A stretch of DNA of 64,000 nt from NCBI GenBank assembly GCA_018873245.2, contig JAEMBT020000009.1:8511288-8575287 (forward strand), given 5' to 3'. The translations under genes were made by a program, and so were the position numbers. This document shows, piece by piece, positions 20,983 to 32,030 of the stretch (its first letter is position 1; every line of letters starts with the position of its first letter). The stretch is from Archegozetes longisetosus. Taxonomy: Eukaryota > Arthropoda > Arachnida > Sarcoptiformes > Trhypochthoniidae. The notes beneath the pieces are model-generated. The model saw only the letters and a list, made by a program, of their open reading frames with translations, made no database searches and was not told the DNA's origin.

Positions 20983-23675
20983 CTAAATATTCATTTAAAA
21001 ATTTTGTCTTATACAAATAAATTAGTTACTCGTAAACATTAATTTTTTATAAAAAATTTTAAAAATTAATATTTTTTATGAGAGCGTTCGTATAAATTTT
21101 ATTATATATTACTTCGGGATGATTTTACTAATCTGCTATTGACGAGTTTGGAGTCACTTGTTTCGGCTTGACCACTTGAGGCTTAAGTGTAATTTAACCA
21201 AATTGCCTTAATGGGAAGGAATGCTCGCTTGGGTCCGATATTTGAACAATTAAAACTTGACTGCACTAAAACTCTACCGGCTAAATCTGAGGAAAATCTA
21301 AACTAGAAGACTACGAGATTTTGAAAAATCCCCCTTAACTTAAGTTTTATTTGTGAATAAAGCCGAAAATGATAAAGAGATTGAGGTTCAAAGCATATAA
21401 CAAATAGCGACCATAACTGGATTCATTGGAAAATCTACATCAAGTAGGTATTCATAAGTAGTATTATTTTATATTTATATCCATTTCTGCAATATAGTAA
21501 TGTTATTTATGTAAAATAGAACGAACGCAATAACATTCGCCATTATGTTATATGCATTGGACCTCAAATCTATTTTTCACGAACATATATTGATAAATGG
21601 GGTGAATCCGGGCTAATGAGTCTAAAGCGGTTACCGACCCCTCACCCTAAGTGTGATACATCATTGGATTCAGTTCGTTTAGCTGAATATTTTGATACCA
21701 CACTTGACAACTTCCAACCTGAACCTGACCACTTCTGACAACCCAGACCTGCCCCCTCGAAAATGAATAAACCTGACTTTACCAAGTTGTAACCCAAATC
21801 AAACCTGATTTGAACTAAGGTATAATTATGCTTCGCAACCTTATCTATTCTCCCTTAGTTTATGTCAGGCTCGTTTGGGTTACGACTCAAGAAATCCAGG
21901 TCCATCCATTACGAGGTACTAAACCAAGCAAAGATGGATATCTCGAGAACTACTTGAGATAATTGATCAAGTGAGGTATCAAACTGCTCGCCTCGATATC
22001 CTGTGTCAAATGACATACCATTTGGCATAGTCAGCCATTCCCGTCGGTAGTTGACCAGAAGTGGTAATTGTAGTATCAAAATTTTCAGCTAGAACTGAGT
22101 CTAATAATGTATCAAGTTGGGGGCAGGGGGTTGAGCCTTTAGACCCATTAACTCGGATTGACCCGATAATGTTATTTTATGCCGTGAGAAGTGAACTGTA
22201 AATAATACAGAATTTCGCCTAAAATACAGCTAATAACAACAGAATTTAATAAAATACTTTTTTACAGTAAGACTGTGGAGAAACGCTATGAACTATAAGT
22301 GTATTTCCTATTGAAATATTTACATAGAAGATTTAGTACATAGAGTGATATAGAAGACCATTTTGTATAATGAAACATGTATATTGTGATAAATCAAGCA
22401 ATATCTTTATTGCTTAATGCATAATTTATAGAGAATTCACTATAAGGGATTCAAAGGAAGTAGCACAGTAGTACTCAGAGTATAGAATTCTGTTATTGAG
22501 TAAAACAAATAAACCCAATGAGTAGAGCCATTAAAAGCATTAAAATACAGGTTTGTCAAAGAAGGTCGGACCATAAAAGACTGTACTAACCTGCAAGTCA
22601 CCGACAGAATATTTCGCTAACCGATTGGCGTCTTTAGAAATTGTATCTTTTCTTGACTTAAGTTCACATATTACAGACTTCATATTATTTTTAGTTTCGA
22701 AAATTGAGGAAGTTAAAATTAATGGCTTAGGCGCTCCTTTTTAGTATTTTGAGCTAGTGTTTGTGGATAATTTAGGTCGCTATTATATGGTATACTGTAA
22801 TAAACGTCGTTGTCTCCGCAATTTGTTGCCTCAGTTATATCGGGCCCACGAACCGGTTGATAAGAGTAGCTATTGTCTTTCGAAACGTGTAGCAACCCTT
22901 GTGAAAAATGCAAAACAGCGTCACTTCTGCTACCAATTTCGCGAATATGCGGTCTTCGTTGAATTGGAGAAATTGGTTGAGGCAAACTTTTTTGCACGAA
23001 TGGTTTGGGGAAAATCATTGGCTTATTTTTGCTCACTTGAGGTTTGCTTTTGATGATAGGCTTCGAAGTCACATCATAAGATGCTGTGGGTGCTACACCT
23101 ATACTGTTGAAAATTTGAGAGTTGCACTCAAATTTTCGTGGCGCTTGTTCAACTGAAGTCAAATGATTTAAACCCAAATGTTTTGAAGATTCATTATCTG
23201 CGTCATTGATGTGCGCTTCGCTTTTATTAACATTGTATTGATCGCTACTTTCTACGATTTAATTAAAATAATTTTAATGTTAGCAAAAACTTTATTATTT
23301 GTATATTATCTAATACAATCTAAAAAATAGAAGTCCAATTTTTATGTTACTAACTTTGATCATTAGTTTCTTCATTGCCAACATCGAATTCGTCAGAACC
23401 CCATCCTTCATCATAATTGTAAGCGTCGTATGTACCATTCGATTTATGGTCATCAGTTTCATTATTCTGTGAACGATTAGGGTTAAATTTGATTTCGTCT
23501 AGCACTGATTGTGACCCACTCCTTTTAAGATTGTTCAAAGGTGAATTCAAATTTAGCACAGATTTGCTAAGTCTTTTGATTCTTTTGAAAGGTTTTTTAT
23601 TCATTGGATTTGCGTTACAGCAAAATTCGGTTTAGGTACTTTTACATGTTCCACTTCTGGTCTTATAAAAGATTT
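19060..23675 (-). CDS. ITSN: Intersectin (SH3-DH-PH-C2 module), 5' end not found
   Basis: Intersectin is a multidomain endocytic scaffold whose long form ends in SH3, DH, PH and C2 domains, the DH-PH pair acting as a Cdc42 exchange factor. The 3' exon (20982-19060) codes, from its first in-frame TTG at 20970: SH3 at residues about 22-76 (ALYSY, WWRG, FPLNYV), DH about 95-285 (LKPMQRMTKYPLLI), PH about 310-435 with the family signature TNCLGPRKLLHS and GFLFNDFLLL, and C2 about 465-625. Acceptor TATTTAG precedes GCTCCAGGA. The exon upstream ends at donor 22591 (CTTGCAG|GTTAGT) in the same phase, and it joins a further exon 23355-23675. Upstream exons with EH and other SH3 domains were not found. 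Two one-base frame breaks (22738-22742 and 23606-23607) interrupt the upstream exons. Confidence 0.8.
20983..22590 (-). other. Intron of the intersectin gene
   Basis: Bounded by donor GTTAGT at 22590 and acceptor TATTTAG at 20983. It contains the MITE listed at 21600-22164 and otherwise AT-rich sequence without coding signal. Confidence 0.6.
21600..22164. mobile_element. Likely hAT MITE within the intersectin intron
   Basis: The first and last about 30 bases are imperfect inverted repeats (GGTGAATCCGGGCTAATG and the complement of GGTCAATCCGAGTTAATG). Flanks GATAAATG and GATAATG agree apart from one A. The ends are rich in GACC-type motifs (AACCTGACCACTTCTGAC). No ORF. Confidence 0.5.
22591..23675 (-). 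CDS. Upstream exons of the same transcript, Pro/Ser/Asn-rich linker
   Basis: Exon 23675-23355 (acceptor CTACGCACAG, donor GATCAAA|GTTAGT) and exon 23251-22591 (acceptor ATCGTAG, donor CAG|GTTAGT) fit phase 1 and phase 0 joins. The encoded sequence is low-complexity, with an acidic-aromatic patch (YDEGWGSDEFD) and many Pro and Lys residues (KPIIKSKPQV, FPKPF); it resembles a disordered scaffold linker and contains no domain I recognise. The open frame stops at 22719, but with one more A in the A-run at 22738-22742 (coding strand) it flows into KSVICELKSRKDTISKDA and the intersectin SH3. Alternative: a separate small gene directly upstream of intersectin. Confidence 0.5.
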
Positions 23676-23940
23676 CTGTGCGTAGAAAAAATAAGATTAT
23701 TTGCTGATATCGTTAATTATCTACAAAAGCTAAGAAATTTTTTATAACAAAAGACTTTAAGTCTTATATGATCTATGTCTTCATTCTTAGTTTAGCATAT
23801 AATGATGGTTTATTGGATTAATGATAAGACAAATTTTTCTGTAATTGTCAGAGTTACTTATGAAATGGTATAGTTTATTTTTCAAAGATGCATATACTTT
23901 TGAAAAGTACTCAACGAGCTAATTTCAACGGAATATATTA

Positions 23941-24630
23941 AGTCGCTCCAAAATTTTTGCGCCTCCAGATTAAAAAAGATTTTTTAAATAATTAACCACA
24001 TAAACATACAATATAACTCTTTATAGGCCTATAGACTGAGTATTTTTTATTTTAGATAAATGGTTTGATTTTAATGAACTTTTTAAAACTTCATGTCGAT
24101 GAATTTTTTTTATTTTCCGAAAAATAAAAAAAATAAAGATAATGTTTTTATTAAAATTTTATCTTAACTTTATGTGATTTTGATCAAATTTTGCCAGTTT
24201 ATTATAGCGTATATCATGTCTTACTATGCTGAATTTCAAGCTAAAAAAATTATTTTTTTTCGCGAGAGGAACACAGCTAATGTGTATGCTAGAAAATTCA
24301 TAAAATTTGATAAATTGGAAAAACAATTATGAGATTAATTAAGATTAAATTTTCATTATAGACGTTTATAAGCCTTCGAACCTCACTATTTAATTTTGAT
24401 TTTAATGTTCCGCTTTTTGTCAGGAATTTTAAAACCAGAATTTTTGGGCATTTTCATGTAAAAATGCAATTACTCTAAGAGATTTGATCTTTCATTGTTT
24501 GTAAGCCATTCATCCAATTCTAATAAATTATTGTCGTATTATTGTCTATCAGGATAGAGTTTATAAACCAATAAAAAATAATATGATTAATTGCAGCGTT
24601 GAGTCAAGGCGCAAAAATTTTGGAGTGACC
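23941..24630. mobile_element. TA-flanked MITE (Tc1/mariner-type), T/A-rich
   Basis: AGTCGCTCCAAAATTTTTGC at the left matches the complement at the right (GCAAAAATTTTGGAGTGACC), with TA at 23939-23940 and 24631-24632. The interior is low-complexity A/T and has no transposase. Confidence 0.7.
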
Positions 24631-24632
24631 TA

Positions 24633-25490
24633 ATATCATTGTCGCACCGAGTGATGTTAATTACTAAATACGGTCATTGAAATGTCAATTCTACAACAAT
24701 GACCTATTACGAAACAGTGTCTTTCCGACGACATTTGTAAATGATCTTGATATACTTGACTTCTACTCTTGAAGAGAAGTTTAATAACATCAGTCTTGAG
24801 TTCCACATACACTAAATTCTGATAGATCCATAATAAAAACGTAGCCAATAGGTGATGGGAGTTCGTATTGGTCGGACACATGGAAATCGATGTCCGATGG
24901 ATACTAAGAGAACCTTCGGGAATAGTGCAGACTGTGTGCTAATATATTAATAGACTAAAAAGTTATAGTCGCACAGTCACTATTTTCATTTTGGCCAAAG
25001 TTTAACCCCTTTTGGCCAATGTCCTCCTCATTTGGGGCGATAACGATATATATCTTTGAATTTGTCTTGAGTGTTTTTAAAAATACATACATTTTTAAAA
25101 AGTAAAATATACTACCTCGTTAGTATACCTTGTGAGATGAATCTATGAATCTTAATGAATAACCTTAATATGAGAATTCTAAAAAAGCTTTCCGTGTTTG
25201 TCATTTTTCTATCAAGTTTATTTTAAAATGGAAATTTAAACAATTCTTGATGATTGTAATGATAGAATTTACATATTTTATACTTTACCGCCGGATAGAA
25301 CCAATTTGACTGTTTTGTAGCTGCTTCATACCAATTTTGATAAACTTTTATAACATAATTCTCAGAAGAGCATCGTGGGAGTAGATTGCAACTACTCATA
25401 ATCCCATTTATGTACATGTACATGCTTTGACTTTAATAGTATTTTATTTCATCTCAAAAGTACAATCAAGATATAGAATACAGAATTAAT
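24633..25490. other. Intergenic, nothing recognised
   Basis: Only short open frames (for example 24657-24881 and 25223-25423 minus) without domain features, probably chance. Confidence 0.4.
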
Positions 25491-25496
25491 ATTATG

Positions 25497-25640
25497 TAGG
25501 CGCCTGTGGTTTCAGTTGACGTCGAAAGATCATTTTCGTAACGTAAAAATATGTCAAACGATTTAAGATAAAGTTATTACTAGAAAACATTATATTGCTT
25601 AATATTATAAAATACAATTCTATTCTCATTGAAAACTAAT
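25497..25640 (+). pseudogene. hAT transposase C-terminal scrap
   Basis: Plus strand reads APVVSVDVERSFS followed by stop and a helical stretch, the hallmark of the hAT C-terminal dimerisation region. The same motif with a stop at the same place occurs in the better-preserved copy at 60367-61605 (APLVSVDIERSFS), so the two are related. Only about 45 codons remain. Confidence 0.6.
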
Positions 25641-25919
25641 GCCTTTTATAAGTCATTGTATGCCATATTTTAATTTAGGCTATTTTATTAGATGGAATCA
25701 GTGAAAATTGCAATATCATATCTCATAGACTGTTAGAGATGCAAAGTGTTTATATTATATTGTCACGTATTAGTGTAAAACAAAGTGGGTCGTGAAGTCT
25801 TACCTATTTTTGACACTTTTGCCTCAGTTTTGTTAGGGTGTGAGCCAAAAGCTGAACTTCGAGTAAGTATTGCTAGACAAGAGCGAAGAGCTTTTATTAA
25901 GCGCAGTGTGTTACTTGGC

Positions 25920-26640
25920 TGCTAGAGATAAGACTGAATTCCAATCCCATGTTTTATGGGAATCGTAATGGGAATGGGATGGGAATGGAATAGATTTTTA
26001 ATTAGATGGAAGTAGAATGGGATTTCTAAAAATCTAAACATTCTTTATTCAAAATCAATAAAATTTATTTACAGATATTTTCTTTCATTTGGCTTCTGAC
26101 AAATAATAATTATAAATGGATAATAATAATAGTATATAGATGTGATGGTAGTGTAAATAGGATGGGATTGGTATGGGAGTGGAAGCAAAAATTTTTGAGA
26201 ATTCTCTTCTCTATTGGCTATCCTACGTCTAAAGTTTATTCTGGTTTGTATAAAATCGCTAGAAGAGAAGCATATAGTCTAAGAAGGGTCTATCAATTGT
26301 ACCTGGAATTCTCTGAAGCAAAACGTCTTAGCAGTGTAAGTTGCCAATATGAAGGTAAAGGGCAGACGGTGACAGACGATGTACGCAAAGAAAGTTAAAA
26401 GATCCATGACTAGAAGACAAAAATTGGAGTAATTTTGGATTGTCAAAAAAATTTAGGTATCAGTACTGCCAGTAGCAAAAGACATTTAAAAGAGGTAGGG
26501 GCCAAAAAAGATTGCCTCTCAATGGGTACCGCATGTTTAACATCTGCTCAAAGACATAATAGATCTACCTAAACTTTGAAAAGTGTTGAATTATTATTAC
26601 ATAGCGGGATCTATTATGCAGAACTATTAATCAGATCATT
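25920..26640 (+). pseudogene. Mariner-like transposase N-terminal fragment
   Basis: From 26195 the plus strand encodes a helix-turn-helix of the mariner kind (ILFSIGYPTSKVYSGL, SLRRVYQLYLEF), then, after frame changes, a second one with LGISTASSKRHLKEVGAK and a TSAQRHNRS stretch. Catalytic sequence is absent. The preceding 25930-26190 is rich in GGGATGGGAATGG repeats like the subterminal regions of hAT MITEs elsewhere in the window. Confidence 0.55.
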
Positions 26641-26839
26641 TATTACCATATTGAAAAGAGAATAGATTTTTCATAGAATTTTTTGATATTTAAATTGTCT
26701 ACAATTTGGCGTTGATATAGTGATTCTATCCCTTCAGATTAAATAGTTATGATTTTTTGAAAAATCACTTTTTTGACTATTTAGGATTGTAGTTAGACAA
26801 ATATAACATAACAATATAAATATAACAGACATTTTGCAG

Positions 26840-27306
26840 TGGCTAAGCATACATTACAAATTATAAGTTCGATATTTTGCATAACGTTTTTGTTATTGTT
26901 TATTCTATTTGTTTGTGGTAATATTGAACTCAATCCTGGACCTAATGCAGGTGATTATTAAGGCCAACAGTTTAGAGGGAATTAAAATTGCAAAAGCAGG
27001 GAGGGAAGTGGGATTGAAAATCAGGAAAGTGGGAAAATTAAATATGCTTTAAAATGATCCTTAGTTCATGATCAATGCAGAAATCAATCAATCCGCCAAA
27101 GTGGGAAAGCCAATCAAAAGTAGGTTTTTACCTCCTTTTGTTGGCCCTAGTGATTATGTCTCCGCTAAAGGTCTGAAAATATTGCATCTGAACGTGCAGT
27201 CAATTCTTTCATCAGGAAAATTAGACGAATTGATAACAATTGTTAATAAACTTATACTACACGTACTATGCATAACCGAAAGCTGGCTTAACGGCGATAT
27301 AAGGGG
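26840..27306 (+). pseudogene. CR1/L2-like LINE fragment with 2A-like motif
   Basis: Around 26880-26955 the frame reads a hydrophobic stretch followed by GNIELNPGPNAGDY, matching the core of 2A-like ribosome-skipping motifs (D-V/I-E-x-N-P-G-P, with N for the first D) known from CR1/L2-clade retrotransposons. From 27068 an open frame encodes the start of the LINE endonuclease: KILHLNVQSILSSGKLDEL and VLCITESWLNGDI. It breaks off at 27306 where a mariner inserted. No reverse transcriptase remains. Confidence 0.7.
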
Positions 27307-27755
27307 TGTTCAAAAAGTAAAACAACTTTTTTATTTTATTTATAGAATGAAAACGAAAAGAGATATCTAAGCGAAAATTTCAGGCATTAAACTGCATATT
27401 TATAGCTATATTCTAGCAACTTGAATGGTCCCATAACTCCAGCATATCCAACAGATCTGAGCTCAACTCGAAGACGTTCCATAAGGTTTTTTCCAGGCTT
27501 TTCAATTACATTTTTAGATATATTCCGCCAAATTATTCTGAAACTAACCAAAATTTTGGGCTCTTTAGATCTTTTTTTGTATTCTGTTTTACATAAAGCC
27601 CAATATTTCTCAATTAGCCTAACTTGTGGACAATTCGGAGCATTATTCTGATGCTCAACAACACTAATGTCCTGTGACCTCAACCAGTTTACCATATCTT
27701 TTTGATAGTGAGAAGTCGCCAAATCAGGCCAAAACAAAATGTCTTCAATTTTGTG
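27307..27755 (-). mobile_element. Tc1/mariner (DD37E-type) transposon, truncated
   Basis: After TA the left end reads AGGGGTGTTCAAAAAGTAAAA. On the minus strand, 27737-27387 encodes the catalytic half of a transposase: FWPDLATSHYQKD followed by APNCPQVRLIEKYW. Counting gives 37 residues between the second Asp (WPD) and the Glu of LIEKYW, i.e. DD37E spacing. The N-terminal half and right inverted end are missing; the element stops at the outer edge of the 27.76-31.89 kb palindrome. It sits inside the LINE endonuclease. Confidence 0.7.
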
Positions 27756-28145
27756 GTGTTAAAAACATTCGTTGGATCCGATCCGAGACAAGATCTTCAA
27801 GAAGTGATCATAGATAATTTGGCTATCATGGATGATAAGGAAAATTATATAATTGATTAAACTACATTTGATTTTCAATAAAGCATTTTTTCATTTCTTA
27901 AAAACTACGACATTAATTTCTTGACAACTTAATATTAATTCTATTTATTGAGTTATTTGCAGTAAAAGCAGTTGATTATTAATCCATACGGTAATGGTGG
28001 TTTTTAAATGTGTTTTAATATTTCAGATATTTTTTTAATCATTCAAATTTTTGATAACAATTTAACGGATAATTCATAAAGTAATTCTTTAAATGACTTG
28101 AATTAATTATAACAATTGTCTGAAATAGTTTTAAAAGTTTAAAAT

Positions 28146-29195
28146 TCAATTGAATAAGACAGGTTTCATTTTCAGAGTTGGTAGATATTCGAATCGTTTT
28201 ATCTCGTTTTTCAGAGCTATCAGACATTTGCATTCACTCAATTCATTTTGGCCGTGTTTCTTGGGATAATCTCTAGCTTCGTAGTAGATTTTACCAAAAA
28301 GGTCACCCATCTATAATCAAATTTCAAATATTAGAAGTTTAGTACATTTTCAACTGAATCCTAGATTCGTAAATCAAAACAAAATACAGCAAAGCCGGTC
28401 TAACTCGAACATGCACTTGAATTACTTTAAACCCAATCAAAATCGAGTTTTTATAAGCTCATTTGGTCCTTTTCCGAAATTCGGTTGAGTGCACGTTCAA
28501 GTAAGACTAGTTTCACTTGAATAATTCGAGAACAAATTTACTCGAATATTTAAAAAGCAGTAGACATAAGACTTAAAACTTACACTTTTATAAAAAGTAC
28601 TCGTAGGTTTGTGTTGGTCCAACGACTCTTTAAAAGAAATCAAATTCAAAGCAGTAGTGAGTGATGCAATCAATCCGTTAACCTCTAGTTTCGTAAAACA
28701 TGAACATTGGGTCGCCTTTTCTTCGAGAGGATAGTTAGGATTCGTTTTATTTCTATATTCTTCATCGAATTTGACAGTTGCTGCGAGACTGGCCAATTCC
28801 TTCAGCATATCCATTCTCTTGTTAGAATCGCTTTCTTTACGTATTTCTGCTTTGTAGGTCTCGACAAATTGCGCGAAAGATGGCAGATATTTACTGTAGA
28901 GATCTGCATAACATTGCAGGTCTTTCTGTGCAGCTAATTTTCCTCTATTTTCAGCCATTATACTGGCCGTCGCGAGAGTCGAATCGATATAATTGAATAA
29001 TTCAGATTCATTTAGCTTGTCCTGTCGTGCGATTTCTGCTTGGACTTCAGCCGCATCTGAATCCCAACTACACCACACTTTGAGATAAATATTCATTCAA
29101 GTTGAATATTAACTTGACAGAGCATTCTATTGTCTATACTCACCATAAGATAGGGTGGCTATGATCAGAACCAATATTCCCAAAGGAGTATTCAT
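28146..29195 (-). CDS. Secreted small protein, family member 1
   Basis: Three exons on the minus strand: 29195-29144 (signal peptide MNTPLGILVLIIATLSY), 29077-28584, and 28310-28146. Donors GTGAGT and GTAAGT and acceptors CAAAG and ATTATAG give phase 1 then phase 0 joins; total 236 codons. The mature protein is an acidic/polar helical protein starting VWCSWDSDAAEVQ, with Cys at three or four positions that could bridge, including a C-x-C pair in exon 2 and in exon 3. No known domain recognised. A TATATAAAG box lies 84-92 bases upstream of the ATG. It is the intact left-arm copy of palindrome I. Its C-terminus is about 13 residues shorter than that of the copies at 40-44 kb because of an earlier stop. 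Confidence 0.7.
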
Positions 29196-29278
29196 TTTCA
29201 ATGATATCTCAGTGTAATAAACAACTTTAACTATTGAATACACTTTTGGATTTGTAATAAACTCATGAAACTATAGCT

Positions 29279-29287
29279 CTTTATATA
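29279..29287 (-). promoter_or_regulatory. TATA box of secreted-protein gene 1
   Basis: TATATAAAG at a fixed distance (84-92 bases) upstream of the ATG; same element and spacing in all five family copies. Confidence 0.65.
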
Positions 29288-30810
29288 CTTAATGGAAACA
29301 ACTGATTTGTGACTGGAGCAAGTGTTTCATAGGTTGATTAATGATCAAATTAATTACAGCTCGACGCAGAACTTGTCAGTTCTATAAAATAGGTTAATTT
29401 CATAAAACCTAATCAATAAGCTTAATTTCAATTTCTATTTCTTATTTTTATGTTCTGCTACACTCATTTTTGATTTAGTAGTAAAAGTGTTTATCATGCT
29501 ATTATTTCAGAGAAAACTATACCAGATCATATATTCTGTAACAATTATCAAGTACAATCAATAATATATTGAAGCCGGAATTCTCTTATTTCAAACATGT
29601 TTTTTGACAAAATATTAATATCTGTTTTATGTGCTCAATAAAATATTAGAAACAAAGTTCTAACACTTACTTCGCATATGCATAGAGATGATTCAGATCC
29701 TGATAATCAATAATTTGAAATAATTTATAAACTCTTTACTGTCAAACATTTCCTCTCACCCCCACACATTAATATTTTTCTATTTTAAATTAAGAGATTT
29801 GCATTAGTAGTCTAAAATCTTTGTAAAATATTTGAAATAATAGATCGGATAAACGGGTCATGATTTTGATCATGAGAATAATCAAAATTTGATAATTTGC
29901 ATAACCAACGCGTATAGAATCAAAAGTTTATGGTGTACACACTCAATTTCTTGCATCATCTCCCCTAAATTATTGCTAAATGAACCTGGTCATAAAAACG
30001 AGGATTATGTTATTCCAAATATAACTTGAACTTAGAATTTAAATGATAAGAAATTTATTCCTCTTTTAGACCTTTTCCTCATGAATGAAGATTCTAACTT
30101 TGAGATAAGAAGAGGCGGTTATTTTGGAAAGATTAAACGGTGAGCATTAGGGAGGTGATGCAAGAGATTGAGTGTGTATACCATATACTTTTGACTCTAT
30201 TCGCGTTGGTTATGCAAGTTGTCAAAATTTGATTATTCTCATGATCAAAATCATGACCCGTTTATCCGATCTATTATTTCAAATATTTTACAAAGATTTT
30301 AGACTACTAATGCAAATCTCTTAATTTAAAATAGAAAAATATGTGTGTGAGAGGAAATGTTTGACAGTAAAGAGTTTATAAATTATTTCAAATTATTGAT
30401 TATCAGGATCTGAATCATCTCTATGCATATGCGAAGTAAGTGTTAGAACTTTGTTTCTAATATTTTATTGAGCACATAAAACAGATATTAATATTTTGTC
30501 AAAAACATGTTTGAAATAAGAGAATTCCGGCTTCAATATATTATTGATTGTACTTGATAATTGTTACAGAATATATGATCTGGTATAGTTTTCTCTGAAA
30601 TAATAGCATGATAAACACTTTTACTACTAAATCAAAAATGAGTGTAGCAGAACATAAAAATAAAAATAGAAATTGAACTTATTGATTAGGTTTTATGAAA
30701 TTAACCTATTTTATAGAACTGACAAGTTCTGCGTCGAGCTGTAATTAATTTGATCATTAATCAACCTATGAAACACTTGCTCCAGTCACAAATCAGTTGT
30801 TTCCATTAAG

Positions 30811-30819
30811 TATATAAAG
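30811..30819 (+). promoter_or_regulatory. TATA box of the broken right-arm copy
   Basis: TATATAAAG 84-92 bases before the ATG at 30903; intact despite decay of the coding region. Confidence 0.55.
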
Positions 30820-30902
30820 AGCTATAGTTTCATGAGTTTATTACAAATCCAAAAGTGTATTCAATAGTTAAAGTTGTTTATTACACTGAGATATCATTGA
30901 AA

Positions 30903-31613
30903 ATGAATACTCCTTTGGGAATATTGGTTCTGATCATAGCCACCCTATCTTATGGTGAGTATAGACAATAGAATGCTCTGAAGTTAATATTCAACTTGAA
31001 TGAATATTTATCTCAAAGTTGGGATTCAGATGCGGCTGAAGTCCAAGCAGAAATCGCACGACTAAAATCTGAATTGAATCAACTGAAAATAGAGGATTGC
31101 AATGTTATGCACTCTACTGATCTTTCGCGCAATTTTACAAAGCAAAATACGCGATTCTAAAGATTCGAAGGAATTGGCCAGTTCGCAGCAAGTCAAAGTA
31201 TAGAAAACGACTTCATGTTTTACGAAGAGGTTAACGGATTGACAACTCTTATGCTGATTTTACGTGGTGTTTAAACTTCAAGTGAGTCTTACTTGAACGT
31301 GCACTCAATTTAGGAAAAATGATTATAAAAACTCGATTTTGATTGGGTTTAAAGTAATTCAAATGTTCGAGTTAGACCGGCCTGTAAATTTACGAATCTA
31401 GGATTCAGTTGAAAAATATTTGAAATTTGATTATGATGGCTGAAAACGAGATAAGCGATTCGAAACTACCAACTCTGAAAATGAAACCTGTCTTATTCAA
31501 TCTGAATTTTAAACTTTTAAAACTATTTCAGACAATTGTTATAATTAATTCAAGTCATTTAAAGAATTACTTTATGAATTATCCGTTAAATTGTTATCAA
31601 AAATTTGAATGAT
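30903..31613 (+). pseudogene. Secreted small protein, right-arm copy, broken
   Basis: Exon 1 (30903-30954) is identical in reading to its left-arm partner and keeps a GTGAGT donor. Exon 2 (from about 31019) is scrambled: after GGGATTCAGATGCGGCTGAA it departs, shows deletions and stops, and ends around 31275. Exon 3 is shortened (31432 onward) but retains the LKMKPVLFN end. Flanking non-coding sequence still pairs well with the left arm, so the gene itself seems to have decayed faster than its surroundings. Confidence 0.65.
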
Positions 31614-31789
31614 TAAAAAAATATCTGAAATATTAAAACACATTTAAAAACCACCATTACCGTATGGATTAATAATCAACTGCTTTTACTGCAAATAACT
31701 CAATAAATAGAATTAATATTAAGTTGTCAAGAAATTAATGTCGTAGTTTTTAAGAAATGAAAAATGCTTTATTGAAAATCAAATGTAGT

Positions 31790-32030
31790 TTAATCAATTA
31801 TATAATTTTCCTTATCATCCATGATAGCCAAATTATCTATGATCACTTCTTGAAGATCTTGTCTCGGATCGGATCCAACGAATGTTTTTAACGCATTATT
31901 GTCGATTTCGATATGATGACCCCTACTGGCTCTATTTTCGAGATTGAGGTCTTCAAAACGGAATCTGGCGAACCACCGCTGATATTGTCGAACATCCAAA
32001 ACATCTCCATAAGCTTCGCAAATTTATGAG
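31790..32030 (-). pseudogene. Mariner transposase N-terminal fragment
   Basis: Minus strand reads VRQYQRWFARFRFEDLNLEN, RASRGHHIEIDNNALKTFV and DPRQDLQEVI, matching the second helix-turn-helix and linker of mariner/SETMAR-type transposases. A shorter piece of the same sequence is repeated inverted at 27763-27860 as the outer edge of the left palindrome arm. No catalytic domain. Confidence 0.65.

Larger units (their letters stand above)
27760..31894. repeat. Palindrome I (imperfect inverted duplication)
   Basis: Left arm 27760 to about 29975 pairs with right arm about 30145 to 31894 around a spacer of roughly 170 bases. Outer landmark: CATTCGTTGGATCCGATCC and its complement; inner landmark: GGTGTACACACTCAATTTCTTGC and GTGATGCAAGAGATTGAGTGTG. 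Non-coding stretches pair almost perfectly, while the right arm has lost some 460 bases inside the gene. Outside 31894 a mariner N-terminal fragment continues, but outside 27760 it does not, so the left edge is a breakpoint inside a transposon. Confidence 0.85.

Noticed and set aside
24657-24881. Possible Merlin/ISXO2-like transposase scrap
   Set aside because: A short stretch looked vaguely similar but no conserved DDE residues or DNA-binding motif could be found.
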